Assembly: GCA_038207425.1 (NCBI GenBank)
Contig: JBBQZU010000010.1
Span: forward strand, 1-64,000
Reading direction: 5' to 3'
Length of the DNA stretch: 64,000 bases
Origin: JBBQZU01 sp038207425
GTDB lineage: Bacteria; Bacteroidota; Bacteroidia; Flavobacteriales_D; Cryomorphaceae
In this document: one piece after another, positions 42,686-51,757 of the stretch
Position numbering within the stretch: position 1 is the first letter of the stretch
Layout of the letters: the number at the start of each line of letters is the position of its first letter
Made by a program: the position numbers and the translations under genes
Notes under the pieces: model-generated
Databases searched by the model: none
What the model saw: only the letters and a program-made list of their open reading frames with translations
What the model was told of the DNA's origin: nothing

Positions 42686-43735
42686 TTAAGTGGTTGAATG
42701 TACTTGAGCAACGGTCAATTCTCCCCGCAAATCTGTGTTAAATGCTTCACCGAAATTATTTGCCGAATGGCCTCCCCCTAGCAGGTGCATGCTTTTGGCT
42801 ATAACCGCTTCTATTACCATATCACCTGCTTCGAGCACTCCAATTTGCGCAAGCCTTGCGCTTGTTTCATATCGGCCCTGCGAAACAGTACCCGCCCTGC
42901 ATTGACTTGAATTTATCAAAATAAGCCCCCTATCTGCAGCCTTCTGTAGGGCATCTGTAAACCAGGGATAGGTCATGGCATTGCCACTGCCATAGGTGCG
43001 TATTATTACCACTTTTATGTCTTTAATATTCAGTGCAGCTTCTATAATATGCTGTGATATGCCGGGAAATAGTGACAGAATTGCAATGCTGGTATCCATC
43101 CTGAAGTCAACATCAAAGTCACCTTCGCTCGCTTTTCTGATATAATTTCGGTTATAAGTGATGCTTACTCCGGCTTTGGCCAAAATGGAATAATTAGGTG
43201 ATCGGAATGCCTCGAAATGCTCAGCATTGTATTTATAGGTGCGGTTACCGCGGTATAGCTGGTATTCAAAATATATAGCCACTTCGGGTACTATAGGTAA
43301 TCCGTTTTCGCTTGCGGCGGCTATTTCAATAGCGGTGATGATATTTTCCTTGCCATCAGTGCGCAGCATACCTATGGGTAATTGTGAGCCGGTAAGTATT
43401 ACAGGCTTGGCCAGGTTTTCAAACATAAAGCTTAAAGCGGCTGCCGTAAAAGCCATGGTATCACTGCCGTGCAATATTACAAAGCCGTCGTAATTATTAT
43501 AGTTGTCCTTTACAATTCCAGCCAGTTTGCCCCAGTGCTCGGGATTCATATTGCTCGAGTCAATGGGTTTGCCGAATGAAATGGTGCTGATATTTGCAGT
43601 GAGCTGATTGAGTTCGGGAATTTGCTTTTGCAACTGACTAAAGTCAAAAGGAGCCAAGGTACCTGTGCGCGCGTCCTTGTGCATACCAATGGTGCCGCCG
43701 GTGTATATTACCAGTATTTCGGGAGGGCTATGCAT
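42686..43735 (-). CDS. ansA: Type I L-asparaginase
   Basis: 349 residues of the bacterial cytoplasmic asparaginase family, hydrolysing asparagine to aspartate and ammonia. The N-terminal VIYTGGTIGMHKD holds the catalytic Thr, and YDGFVILHGSDTMAFTAAAL the second Thr-Asp pair with a Lys region later. PVILTGSQLPIG and TYGSGNAMTYPWF complete the pattern. No signal peptide. Its ATG overlaps the end of tatD by eight bases. Confidence 0.92.
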   Translation of the reverse strand: MHSPPEILVIYTGGTIGMHKDARTGTLAPFDFSQLQKQIPELNQLTANISTISFGKPIDSSNMNPEHWGKLAGIVKDNYNNYDGFVILHGSDTMAFTAAALSFMFENLAKPVILTGSQLPIGMLRTDGKENIITAIEIAAASENGLPIVPEVAIYFEYQLYRGNRTYKYNAEHFEAFRSPNYSILAKAGVSITYNRNYIRKASEGDFDVDFRMDTSIAILSLFPGISQHIIEAALNIKDIKVVIIRTYGSGNAMTYPWFTDALQKAADRGLILINSSQCRAGTVSQGRYETSARLAQIGVLEAGDMVIEAVIAKSMHLLGGGHSANNFGEAFNTDLRGELTVAQVHSTT

Positions 43736-44507
43736 CTATTTTAAATAGTTTGTAAGCGTTTCTAGTTGTTATTGATGCTACCTGATCCACAGGGATGTCT
43801 GTAAAGTGCGCTATTTTTTCGGCTACAAGCTGCGTGTAGGCAGTTTCATTCCGCTTGCCGCGAAATGGTGCCGGAGTGAGGTAGGGGGCATCGGTTTCCA
43901 AAACGATCCTTTCCAATCCTGTTTGAGAAATTACTTCGCCCAATGAGCTTGTTTTAAATGTTACTACTCCGCCGATGCCCAGATAAAATCCTTTAAAAGA
44001 CAATGCGCGATTTGCATCATCAATATTACCGGTGAAGCAGTGAAACACGCCTGTAAGCTGTTCGTCATGCATTTCATCGAGCACATCGCATATTTCTTTG
44101 AACGAGTCACGGGCATGTATCACAATGGGCAATTTCTTGTCCTTCGCCCAGCCTATTTGTATTCTAAAAGCATCTAACTGCTCCTTAAAGAAGGTTTTAT
44201 CCCAATACAGATCAATGCCGATTTCGCCCACAGCTTTATAGTCTCCGGTGTCAAGCTCAGCTTTTATGATATTCAGTTCGTTTTGATAGTTCTGTTTTAT
44301 TGAGCAAGGATGTAATCCCATCATACCGATGGTTTGAAGAGGATAGGCTTGCATAAGCTGTTTTACCCTGGCGATGCTTCCGGAATCTATATTCGGAAGG
44401 GCGGTAGTGGCTACACCTGCCACCACGGCGCGTTGCATACATACATCTATATCACCATCAAAATCGCTCAGGTACATATGTGAGTGGGTATCGAAAAGTG
44501 AGCTCAT
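43728..44507 (-). CDS. tatD: TatD family metal-dependent hydrolase
   Basis: 259 residues with the TatD DNase/amidohydrolase metal pattern: DTHSHMYLSDF (first histidines), GEIGIDLYWDK (Glu), PIVIHARDSFKE (His), GVFHCFTGNIDDA (His) and VLETDAPYLTPAPFRGKRN (Asp). TatD enzymes are 3'-5' exonucleases and may repair or degrade DNA. It is translationally linked to the asparaginase gene and divergent from the glycosyltransferase gene. Confidence 0.93.
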   Translation of the reverse strand: MSSLFDTHSHMYLSDFDGDIDVCMQRAVVAGVATTALPNIDSGSIARVKQLMQAYPLQTIGMMGLHPCSIKQNYQNELNIIKAELDTGDYKAVGEIGIDLYWDKTFFKEQLDAFRIQIGWAKDKKLPIVIHARDSFKEICDVLDEMHDEQLTGVFHCFTGNIDDANRALSFKGFYLGIGGVVTFKTSSLGEVISQTGLERIVLETDAPYLTPAPFRGKRNETAYTQLVAEKIAHFTDIPVDQVASITTRNAYKLFKIDA

Positions 44508-44519
44508 AAGTGTGTTTGC

Positions 44520-44549
44520 TTTGCAAATGACGTAAATCGATTACATTTG
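44520..44549 (+). promoter_or_regulatory. Promoter for the glycosyltransferase 9 gene
   Basis: TTTG at 44520-44523 and TACATTTG at 44542-44549 are both exact matches to the Bacteroidota -33 and -7 elements, spaced by 18 bases. The TTG start lies 20 bases further on. Confidence 0.82.
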
Positions 44550-44568
44550 GGGAAATGCCATTTCGATT

Positions 44569-45558
44569 TTGACAAAAGTTCTTATTATTCGCTTTAGTTC
44601 TATAGGCGATATTGTGCTCACCACGCCTGTTATCAGAAATCTGAAAAATCAGATGCACGAAGGAGCAGAAGTACATTACCTCACCAAGAAGTCATTCAAA
44701 GGCATCATTGAACCAAATCCCTACATCACTAAAATTTATACCATTGAGAAAAGCACCAATGAGGTGATAGAAGATCTCAAGGCAGAAATGTACGATTACG
44801 TAATTGACCTCCACCGCAACCTTCGCTCGACGAGGGTGAAGCATGCTCTAAAGGCGCTCTCTTTTTCGTTTAGAAAACACAATTTGGAGAAATGGCTGTT
44901 GGTCAATTTCGGTATAAACCGCATGCCAAAGGTTCATATTGTTGACCGCTACATGGAAACCCTGAAAGCTTTTGGAATCAACAATGACGAGGCGGGGCTT
45001 GATTATTTTTTCCCCGACGGTTTTTCTTTTCCCGAAAGGGACCTGCCCGATAGCCACCGCAACGGATTTATTGCCTTGGTAATTGGTGCAGCCCATTGGC
45101 GCAAGAAACCGAATGTGCATCAATACGTGCATATGTGCCGCAATCTCAATTACCCCATTGTACTCCTTGGCGGCTCTGCTGAGAAGCAGGAAGGAGCTGA
45201 GATCTCGGCCCGCACTGAAGGATATGTATGGAATACTGCCGGATTGTATGACCTCAATGGCTCGGCATGGCTAATAAAGCAGTCCCAACTGGTAATCACC
45301 CCCGATACCGGATTGATGCATATAGCGGCAGCATTGCACAAACCTATTATTTCAATTTGGGCGGCCACGGTACCTGCATTTGGCATGTCGCCTTACCACA
45401 ATGAAGCGCTTAATGCTATGATTGAAGCGTCGCATCTCAAAAAAAGGCCTTGCAGCAAGTTGGGTACAAGTTGTAAGTATATAAAATGCCGCTGTGTGGA
45501 TGAGCTTCCGCTGGGTGATGCGGTAAGCATTGCTAAAAGTGAGCTGGGAATTAGCTAG
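44569..45558 (+). CDS. Glycosyltransferase family 9 (heptosyltransferase-like)
   Basis: About 329 residues with the GT-B fold of ADP-heptose:LPS heptosyltransferases. The start VLIIRFSSIGDIVLTTPVIR, the domain-two strand FIALVIGAAHWRKKPN, and the nucleotide-sugar site VITPDTGLMHIAAALHKPIISIWAATVP are all present. It should add a sugar to the LPS core on the cytoplasmic side. The start is a TTG 20 bases after a strong promoter. There is a cysteine-rich C-terminus (CSKLGTSCKYIKCRC), also seen in Bacteroidota homologues. Confidence 0.9.
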   Translation: MTKVLIIRFSSIGDIVLTTPVIRNLKNQMHEGAEVHYLTKKSFKGIIEPNPYITKIYTIEKSTNEVIEDLKAEMYDYVIDLHRNLRSTRVKHALKALSFSFRKHNLEKWLLVNFGINRMPKVHIVDRYMETLKAFGINNDEAGLDYFFPDGFSFPERDLPDSHRNGFIALVIGAAHWRKKPNVHQYVHMCRNLNYPIVLLGGSAEKQEGAEISARTEGYVWNTAGLYDLNGSAWLIKQSQLVITPDTGLMHIAAALHKPIISIWAATVPAFGMSPYHNEALNAMIEASHLKKRPCSKLGTSCKYIKCRCVDELPLGDAVSIAKSELGIS

Positions 45559-45564
45559 CAAACA

Positions 45565-46077
45565 CTATACGAATAGTGCCTTGAGCTCTGTGGCTTCCGA
45601 AGGTTTCATTTTGCCAGCCAATATCAGTCCGAGTTGACGACGGCGAAGAGCACCGTTATACCTTTCTTTTTCGAGCTCGGTTTCGGGAATAAGTTCTGGA
45701 ACCGTAATAGGCTGTCCTACCTGATCAACCGCCACAAAAGTGTAGATGGCCTCATTGCAGTAGGTGCGCACTCCTGTGCGGTGATTTTCAACCGACACAT
45801 CGAGAAAAACTTCCATGCTTGATCCGAATGATCTCGAAACCTTGGATTCAATGGTCACAATATCACCAAGTTTTATCGCTTTATTGAACGATACATTGTT
45901 TACCGCAGCCGTTACTACCACCCTGCGGCAATGCCGCTGTGCTGAGATTGCCGCGTTGATGTCCATCCAATTGAGCAACTGCCCTCCCATTAAGTTGCCA
46001 AGGGTATTGGTGTCGTTGGGCAGTATAATTTTTGAAGTGGTTGCAAATGTTTCGCTGGCAAGTTTGGTCTCACGCAT
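45565..46077 (-). CDS. Acyl-CoA thioesterase (hotdog fold, YciA-like)
   Basis: 170 residues with the acyl-CoA hydrolase hotdog pattern: LPNDTNTLGNLMGGQLLNWMD (catalytic Asn/Asp region), a strand pair VTAAVNNVSFNKAI, GDIVTIESKVSRSFGSSMEVFLDV, and a C-terminal helix. It would hydrolyse medium to long acyl-CoA in the cytoplasm. The ATG follows an exact -7 element. Confidence 0.9.
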   Translation of the reverse strand: MRETKLASETFATTSKIILPNDTNTLGNLMGGQLLNWMDINAAISAQRHCRRVVVTAAVNNVSFNKAIKLGDIVTIESKVSRSFGSSMEVFLDVSVENHRTGVRTYCNEAIYTFVAVDQVGQPITVPELIPETELEKERYNGALRRRQLGLILAGKMKPSEATELKALFV

Positions 46078-46100
46078 GGCATTGTGGTTTTATGGGGGTG

Positions 46101-46108
46101 CAAATATA
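46101..46108 (-). promoter_or_regulatory. -7 element for the thioesterase gene
   Basis: TATATTTG on the minus strand matches TAnnTTTG exactly, 23 bases before the ATG at 46077. Confidence 0.6.
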
Positions 46109-46138
46109 GTGCGGCAATTTGCCATACAGGCGTTAAAA

Positions 46139-46172
46139 TTTGTCATACCAGGACTTCATAGTGTTACTTTTG
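46139..46172 (+). promoter_or_regulatory. Promoter immediately upstream of the HemJ-like gene
   Basis: TTTG at 46139-46142 and TACTTTTG at 46165-46172, spacer 22 bases. Only five bases separate the -7 element from the ATG at 46178. Confidence 0.65.
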
Positions 46173-46177
46173 TGCAC

Positions 46178-46723
46178 ATGGATGCAGCCTTACAATTGAA
46201 CATTGCCAAGTCCTTGCACATCATCTTTGTGGTAGCTTGGTTTGCGGGGCTTTTTTATATACCTAGGCTCTATATTTATCAGGCCGAAGCCTTGGGCAAA
46301 GAATCTGAAAAGGCTCTGGTTGATCAGTTCAAAATCATGTCGCAACGCCTTTGGTACATCATTACTTGGCCCGCTTGTATATTGGCTACGCTCTTTGCAT
46401 TCTGGATGCTATGGCTTATTCCGGCTTATTTGAGTATGCCTTGGATGCATCTCAAGCTAGCGCTGGTGGTGCTATTGTTTGCATACCACGGGTCGTTGCA
46501 CTGGTTATTCATTAAATTGCAGCGAGATGAATATCCTATGACAGCTACACAGCTAAGGTTTTACAATGAAGTGGCCACGGTGCTACTTTTTGCAATCGTA
46601 TTTACTGTGGTATTCAAGAATCTCAGCAGTTGGGCATACGGCGTGGGCGGCATCTTGGGCTTGGGTGTAATGCTGAGTCTGGGCGTAATGCTTTACAGGA
46701 AGGCGCGTCGCGGCAAGTCTTAA
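46178..46723 (+). CDS. hemJ: HemJ-like protoporphyrinogen oxidase (CopD family)
   Basis: About 181 residues with four or five membrane helices. The first (SLHIIFVVAWFAGLFYIPRLYIY, with the conserved His) and the segment WMHLKLALVVLLFAYHG carry the heme and lysine/histidine pattern of HemJ, which oxidises protoporphyrinogen IX to protoporphyrin IX. Annotations vary between HemJ and CopD family. The open frame reaches back to 45815 but the ATG at 46178 starts the family N-terminus. An exact -7 element five bases upstream suggests little or no leader. Its 3' end overlaps the converging gene by four bases. Confidence 0.83.
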   Translation: MDAALQLNIAKSLHIIFVVAWFAGLFYIPRLYIYQAEALGKESEKALVDQFKIMSQRLWYIITWPACILATLFAFWMLWLIPAYLSMPWMHLKLALVVLLFAYHGSLHWLFIKLQRDEYPMTATQLRFYNEVATVLLFAIVFTVVFKNLSSWAYGVGGILGLGVMLSLGVMLYRKARRGKS

Positions 46724-47103
46724 GCCTTGTCGGCAAAAACGCGGAGCCATTCTTTTGCCTCTTCCACAGTTTTGAAAAGTTGAGTAGGCCTGTGGGGTCT
46801 GTTATACCGCACAAAAAAGTTGGCCGACATCTGGTGCGAGTAGTGCTCGGTTACTATTGCATCTGCGATTATTTGGTCTGTGATTTCGGCCGATGAAGCA
46901 AGATCGCGGGCATCCGGGCTAAGGGTAGCTTTCTTTCCTGCGGTTACCATAAGTGTTTTTGCAGAGGGAAAGTGGCGGTGAATGGCATCAAATATTTCAT
47001 GCACCTTGTTGGGCATTATCACCTGTTCGGGATTTATGTGCAGTTCTACAATCCCGTATTCCATCAATTCTATGGAGCAGCTTTTCAAATCAATCTTCTC
47101 CAT
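46720..47103 (-). CDS. DUF7793/STAS-like protein
   Basis: 127 residues. It has an N-terminal strand (IVELHINPEQVI), a helix (HEIFDAIHRHFPSAK), a central strand (TLMVTAG), and the segments LSPDARDLASS, ADAIVTEHYSHQMSANFF and LFKTVEEAKEWLRVF. This fits small STAS/SEC14-like proteins (DUF7793) of unknown role. It lies just upstream of the HemJ-like 3' end and 11 bases after the HU-SPOR stop in the same direction, so it may be in that operon. Confidence 0.7.
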   Translation of the reverse strand: MEKIDLKSCSIELMEYGIVELHINPEQVIMPNKVHEIFDAIHRHFPSAKTLMVTAGKKATLSPDARDLASSAEITDQIIADAIVTEHYSHQMSANFFVRYNRPHRPTQLFKTVEEAKEWLRVFADKA

Positions 47104-47114
47104 GGCTTTTCAAA

Positions 47115-48236
47115 TTACTTCAATGGTTTCTTAAGCAACCACGCACCCGAAAGCTCTTTTTTGCTCCTCAATGACTCTAGATTCTGAAGTGCTTCTGTGT
47201 AGTTGTCAAATGAAGCAACCCGCACCCTGTGGAGACCTTTGTGCTGATCGAGCACTTCGCTTTGGTAACCAAGCGCTGCCATTTGAGCGATAAACTTTGC
47301 GGCATTTTCCTGTGATCCGAAACAGCCCCCGATTACGTGGTAGGTGCCTCCTCTCATTTTCAATACTGCAGGAGCAACCGGTAAGGCGATTTCAGCTCCT
47401 TTCAAATTTACCCATACCCCGATGCTGTCAATGCAGTTATGATCAAATGAAAATTGAAAAATAGATTGGTCAGGAAAAGCAATAAAATCTGGGGTCAGAT
47501 TTTCTGCAATTTCCCATTCAGTGCGCGGATTGAATACTGCCGGGGTTCTTATTGCAGCGGCCTTAGCGGCAAATGGATTAAGGTCAGCTACGGAAATTTC
47601 AGTAGGGCTTTTAAAATTGGTAGTAAAACCAAGATATAAGCTCATGCCAATAAAAGGAAGTAAGGTGGCGGCTGCAACCTTATATACTGTATTCGATCTG
47701 CGTGGCGAAACTGCAGCCGTTTCAATTGGTATTACCGGTGTTTCTTTTTCCTCTGTTTCAGTGGTGGTTTTCTTTTCGGGTACCACTGCTTTTGGGGCAA
47801 GCTCAACTTTTTTGCTGATTGCAGGCAATGCAAATGGCTCCAAACCAAAAGAGCCACGGTAGAAGTTGTGGTCATTAAAAGGCTCGAAGCGTATATTTCG
47901 GTGGTCATCGAAATAAAGCACGCCTATCTTATTAAACTTCACCTGCTGCCCACCCTGCATCTGCGTTAGCGTTTGCTCCACGGCTTCGTGTATTACTTCA
48001 TTGGCTGCTTCGAAGGTGATGCCTTCAGCTCTTGCCACTGCAGTAGCCAGCAAGCCGTCATTCTTAGTCAGATTGCGGTTGAAGCGGATGTCTTTTCCGG
48101 GAGGGTAAGCCATACCTGCTTTTTCATCGATGCGGGCGCATCTGTAGTTTGTCACAAAACCACCCAATTGCGGCACTACTACACAGTCGTAGTCATAAAG
48201 CAGGTTGGCAATATATATGTCGAGTTGGGTGAGCAT
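47115..48236 (-). CDS. CCDC81-type HU domain and SPOR domain membrane protein
   Basis: 373 residues. The first about 140 are two HU-like domains of the CCDC81 bacterial type (DCVVVPQLGGFVTNYR; then VKFNKIGVLYFDDHRN). A linker rich in Lys, Glu and Thr precedes one membrane helix (about residues 190-207) and a C-terminal SPOR domain (YHVIGGCFGSQENAAKFI to LHRVRVASFDNYTEALQNL). SPOR domains bind denuded peptidoglycan at the division site; HU folds bind DNA. The topology would place the HU part in the cytoplasm and SPOR outside, suggesting a link between chromosome and septum. The pairing is known in Bacteroidota but its role is not. Confidence 0.87.
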   Translation of the reverse strand: MLTQLDIYIANLLYDYDCVVVPQLGGFVTNYRCARIDEKAGMAYPPGKDIRFNRNLTKNDGLLATAVARAEGITFEAANEVIHEAVEQTLTQMQGGQQVKFNKIGVLYFDDHRNIRFEPFNDHNFYRGSFGLEPFALPAISKKVELAPKAVVPEKKTTTETEEKETPVIPIETAAVSPRRSNTVYKVAAATLLPFIGMSLYLGFTTNFKSPTEISVADLNPFAAKAAAIRTPAVFNPRTEWEIAENLTPDFIAFPDQSIFQFSFDHNCIDSIGVWVNLKGAEIALPVAPAVLKMRGGTYHVIGGCFGSQENAAKFIAQMAALGYQSEVLDQHKGLHRVRVASFDNYTEALQNLESLRSKKELSGAWLLKKPLK

Positions 48237-48276
48237 AGCTTTCAGTGGTCGAAATTACAATTATCCTCCAAGCTGT

Positions 48277-49017
48277 TCAAGGAAAATACTTCTTTTCGAT
48301 GGCTACCAAATCTTCAGGTGTATCTACCGAATCGGCACGATCAGCAGTAATTGCGGCAAATATGTTGTAACCGTTTTCAAGCCAGCGCAATTGCTCCAGC
48401 GATTCGGCTTTCTCTACAATACCCTGAGGCAGGCGACCTATAGCCATCAGTGTTTTGGCGCGATAGGCGTAAATGCCGAGATGTATATAATAGGTATGGA
48501 AGGCATTCCATTGACTGAAAGGTACACCTTGCAAATAAGGCACAGGTTGTCGTGAAAAGAACAACGCACGGCCTGATGGTGCTATAACCGCCTTTACGCG
48601 GTTTGGATTTTCTATTTCATCTTGCGAAACCGAAGGGCTTACAAGGGTTGCAATATCTACATCTTTATTGCTAAATAGGGCAGTGAGTGCATTGATTTGA
48701 GCGGGGTTTATAAATGGCTCGTCACCCTGAATATTCACTACCACATCGGGCGAGCCGCCAAGTATCGTCAGCGCTTCTCGGCAGCGGTCGGTGCCGCTCG
48801 GCGCATCGGGATTTGTCATTACCACATCGCCGCCAAAGTCGCGCACCAAGGCAGCGATTTCAAGGTGATCGGTAGCAACTGCAACTCTGCTCAAACCTGC
48901 TTTCAGGGCCTGCTCATATACGCGTTGTATCATGGGCTTACCGCCAATGAGGGCAAGTGGTTTTCCGGGAAACCGGGTAGAAGCAAAACGGGCAGGGATG
49001 ATTCCTAATGTTTGCAC
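48277..49017 (-). CDS. kdsB: 3-deoxy-manno-octulosonate cytidylyltransferase
   Basis: A 246-residue enzyme that activates Kdo as CMP-Kdo for LPS inner core synthesis. Motifs: IIPARFASTRFPGKPLA, VAVATDHLEIAALV, TNPDAPSGTDRC (nucleotide contact), VVNIQGDEPFINP, and YLHLGIYAYRAKTL in the form YIHLGIYAYRA. The start is GTG at 49017 (VQTLGIIPAR), matching family N-termini. It lies upstream of the HU-SPOR gene with a 40-base gap. Confidence 0.94.
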   Translation of the reverse strand: MQTLGIIPARFASTRFPGKPLALIGGKPMIQRVYEQALKAGLSRVAVATDHLEIAALVRDFGGDVVMTNPDAPSGTDRCREALTILGGSPDVVVNIQGDEPFINPAQINALTALFSNKDVDIATLVSPSVSQDEIENPNRVKAVIAPSGRALFFSRQPVPYLQGVPFSQWNAFHTYYIHLGIYAYRAKTLMAIGRLPQGIVEKAESLEQLRWLENGYNIFAAITADRADSVDTPEDLVAIEKKYFP

Positions 49018-49104
49018 AGGGGCGGTATTTTAATGCTCAAGTTTACTAAATTCGTCCGAAGAAGAATGCATTCCCAAAACTAAACCATTCCGCTGCGGGC
49101 TTCC

Positions 49105-50205
49105 ATGATGAACGAAGATTTGCTTTACCAACTGGCATTGACCTTTGTAGATGGCGTAGGCCCTCAAAGCGCCCGAAAGCTTATTCAGCATTTCGGTTCA
49201 GCGCAGGAAGTATTCAGACAAAAGGCCCGTGACCTGAGTCAAGTGCCGGGTATCAATACTACACGTGTAGCAGCTATTGCCGGGTACAGCGATTTCGCGA
49301 AAGCAGAGCATGAAATTTCTTATTGCGAAAAACACCATATTGAAGTCATTTCCTTTTTGACGAAAACCTACCCCAACCGGCTGAAGCATTGCGAAGATGC
49401 CCCCGTAATACTCTTTAAAAAAGGCGCTGCTTCGCTAAGCCCTGAGCGTATAGTGAGCATAGTAGGGACGCGACGCATTACCGATCATGGCAAAATTATT
49501 ACCAAGCAACTTGTAGAAAGTATGGTGCCATACGGCGTAACGATAGTAAGCGGATTGGCCTACGGAGTGGATATAGAAGCCCACAAAGCCGCACTCGATA
49601 TGGGGCTTCCCACCATAGCAGTACTGGGTCACGGACTCAATAAGGTTTACCCGTCGGCTCATGCGCGCTATGCTGTGCAAATGCTTGAGAATGGTGGTTT
49701 GCTCTCAGAGTTCACAACCGATACCAAGCCCGATCGAGAAAATTTTCCCATGCGCAACCGCATTGTGGCAGGAATGACCGATGCCACCATCGTGATTGAA
49801 TCGGGCGAGAAGGGCGGTTCTATGATTACTGCCGACCTTGCCAATGGCTATAGCCGCGACGTTTTCGCAGTGCCCGGCCGCATTGGCGATGACCGCTCTG
49901 CCGGGTGCAATATGCTCATCAAGTCGCACCGCGCCGCCTTGCTTTCTTCTGTGAAGGACCTTGAGTATATAATGGGCTGGAGCGCTCCTGACGCAAAGAA
50001 GGTCGTACAGCGTAAGATTTTTGTAGATCTCAATCCCGATGAAGAAAAACTCATGGCTTGCATGCGCGAAAAAGGAAGGATACAGATAGACGAGATAAGT
50101 ATAGAAACCCACTTACCGATGAGTAGCGTAATGGTGCACCTGCTCAATCTGGAACTCAACGGATTGGTACGCGCCCTTCCGGGAAAAATATATGAGCCCT
50201 GCTGA
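49105..50205 (+). CDS. dprA: DNA processing protein DprA
   Basis: 366 residues. An N-terminal helix-hairpin-helix-type region (VDGVGPQSARKLIQHFGS) precedes the Rossmann-like DprA core: IVGTRRITDHG, VSGLAYGVDIEAHKAAL, VLGHGLNKVYP, RNRIVAGMTDATIVIE, GGSMITADLA and FAVPGRIGD. A C-terminal winged helix (GRIQIDEISIETHLPMSS) follows. DprA loads RecA on incoming single-stranded DNA in natural transformation. No other com gene adjoins it, though a helix-hairpin-helix outer-membrane protein lies 1.6 kb downstream on the other strand. Confidence 0.93.
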   Translation: MMNEDLLYQLALTFVDGVGPQSARKLIQHFGSAQEVFRQKARDLSQVPGINTTRVAAIAGYSDFAKAEHEISYCEKHHIEVISFLTKTYPNRLKHCEDAPVILFKKGAASLSPERIVSIVGTRRITDHGKIITKQLVESMVPYGVTIVSGLAYGVDIEAHKAALDMGLPTIAVLGHGLNKVYPSAHARYAVQMLENGGLLSEFTTDTKPDRENFPMRNRIVAGMTDATIVIESGEKGGSMITADLANGYSRDVFAVPGRIGDDRSAGCNMLIKSHRAALLSSVKDLEYIMGWSAPDAKKVVQRKIFVDLNPDEEKLMACMREKGRIQIDEISIETHLPMSSVMVHLLNLELNGLVRALPGKIYEPC

Positions 50206-50336
50206 GCCTCGCAGGCTTAGTGTAGAAATTACACGCTGAAAACGATGTTTCAGTACGGCGTAAATCACACTTAAACAGGGTTTTAGAAGCATAGCGCTCT
50301 GTTTTATTCGCATCAAAGCTCAATACCTTTTTTGCC

Positions 50337-50344
50337 TACATTTG
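50337..50344 (+). promoter_or_regulatory. -7 element for gdhA
   Basis: TACATTTG matches TAnnTTTG exactly, 26 bases before the ATG at 50371, and lies inside the longest open frame, ruling against the upstream start. Confidence 0.62.
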
Positions 50345-50370
50345 CCGCCAATCATTTAACAACGTCACCT

Positions 50371-51735
50371 ATGACAGTAGCAGCCCATCAGGCACAAGTT
50401 GATGCCTTTATGGATTTAGTGAGGGCCAAAAACCCTAACGAGCCTGAATTTCTTCAGGCGGTAGAAGAAGTTGCTGAGGCGATCATTCCATTCCTGGAAT
50501 CGAACCCGAAGTACAAGCACGCCAAGATTTTGGAGCGGGTAGTGGAGCCGGAGCGCACCATTATATTTCGTGTGCCGTGGCTTGACGATGCAGGGCAAAT
50601 TCAGGTAAACCGCGGATACCGCGTTGAGTTCAACTCAGCCATCGGGCCATACAAAGGCGGGCTGCGTTTTCACCCATCGGTAAATTTGGGAATACTGAAA
50701 TTCCTCGGCTTTGAGCAGATATTCAAAAATAGCCTTACTTCATTGCCCATGGGTGGTGGTAAAGGAGGTTCTGATTTTGACCCAAAAGGCAAGAGCGATA
50801 ATGAAGTGATGAAGTTTTGCCAAAGCTTTATGACTGAGCTTTTCCGCCATATCGGTGCTGATACCGACGTACCTGCCGGCGATATAGGTGTAGGAGGTCG
50901 TGAAATTGGTTACATGTTTGGCCAGTACAAACGCCTTAAGAACGAGTTTACAGGAGTGCTTACCGGCAAAGGCCGCAACTGGGGTGGCTCGCTGATACGC
51001 CCTGAAGCTACAGGCTACGGCTGCGTATACTTCGCGCAAGAAATGCTCAAAACACAGAATGATAATTTCAAAGGTAAAACGGTGGCCATATCAGGCTCCG
51101 GTAACGTAGCGCAGTACGCTGCCGAGAAGGTAATGGAGCTGGGCGGAAAGGTTGTTACTGCATCTGACTCATCAGGATTTGTTTATGCTAAGAATGGCTT
51201 TACCAAAGAATCATTTGATTTCCTTATGGAAGTGAAGAATGTGAAGCGTGGACGCATTGAAGAAGTTGCAACAAAATATAAGGACATAGAATTTCACGCA
51301 GGTAAGAACGCATGGAATGTTCCGGGACCTGTTGATATTGCACTTCCATGTGCCACACAGAATGAACTCAATGGCGATGATGCTAAAAAACTTGTTGCCA
51401 ACGGCACTAAGCTTGTAGCCGAAGGTGCCAATATGCCATCAACACCCGAAGCAATACACTACTTCCAGAGCAAAGGAGTGATGTTTGCGCCGGGCAAAGC
51501 CAGCAATGCAGGCGGTGTAGCTACTTCAGGTCTTGAAATGTCGCAAAACAGTATGCGCCTTTCGTGGACGCGTGAAGAAGTAGATGCGAAGCTGCATGAA
51601 ATCATGGTGAACATTCACTCGGCCTGCGTGAAGTATGGCAAAGAAAGTGATGGCAAAGTAAACTATGTAAAAGGAGCCAATATTGCGGGCTTTATGAAAG
51701 TAGCCGATGCCATGATTGATCAGGGTATCGTGTAA
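50371..51735 (+). CDS. gdhA: NADP-type glutamate dehydrogenase
   Basis: About 454 residues of the hexameric family that interconverts 2-oxoglutarate plus ammonia and glutamate. Seen in order: FNSAIGPYKGGLRFHPSVN, LPMGGGKGGSDFDPKG with the catalytic Lys, FCQSFMTELFRHIGAD, VPAGDIGVGGREIGYM, the nucleotide site VAISGSGNVAQYAAEK, and NAGGVATSGLEMSQNSMR. The length and GGGKGGSDFDPKG favour the NADP biosynthetic type. Its promoter is recognisable and it ends at a strong terminator. Confidence 0.93.
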   Translation: MTVAAHQAQVDAFMDLVRAKNPNEPEFLQAVEEVAEAIIPFLESNPKYKHAKILERVVEPERTIIFRVPWLDDAGQIQVNRGYRVEFNSAIGPYKGGLRFHPSVNLGILKFLGFEQIFKNSLTSLPMGGGKGGSDFDPKGKSDNEVMKFCQSFMTELFRHIGADTDVPAGDIGVGGREIGYMFGQYKRLKNEFTGVLTGKGRNWGGSLIRPEATGYGCVYFAQEMLKTQNDNFKGKTVAISGSGNVAQYAAEKVMELGGKVVTASDSSGFVYAKNGFTKESFDFLMEVKNVKRGRIEEVATKYKDIEFHAGKNAWNVPGPVDIALPCATQNELNGDDAKKLVANGTKLVAEGANMPSTPEAIHYFQSKGVMFAPGKASNAGGVATSGLEMSQNSMRLSWTREEVDAKLHEIMVNIHSACVKYGKESDGKVNYVKGANIAGFMKVADAMIDQGIV

Positions 51736-51757
51736 GTCCAATTTTTTTTTCAAAACG

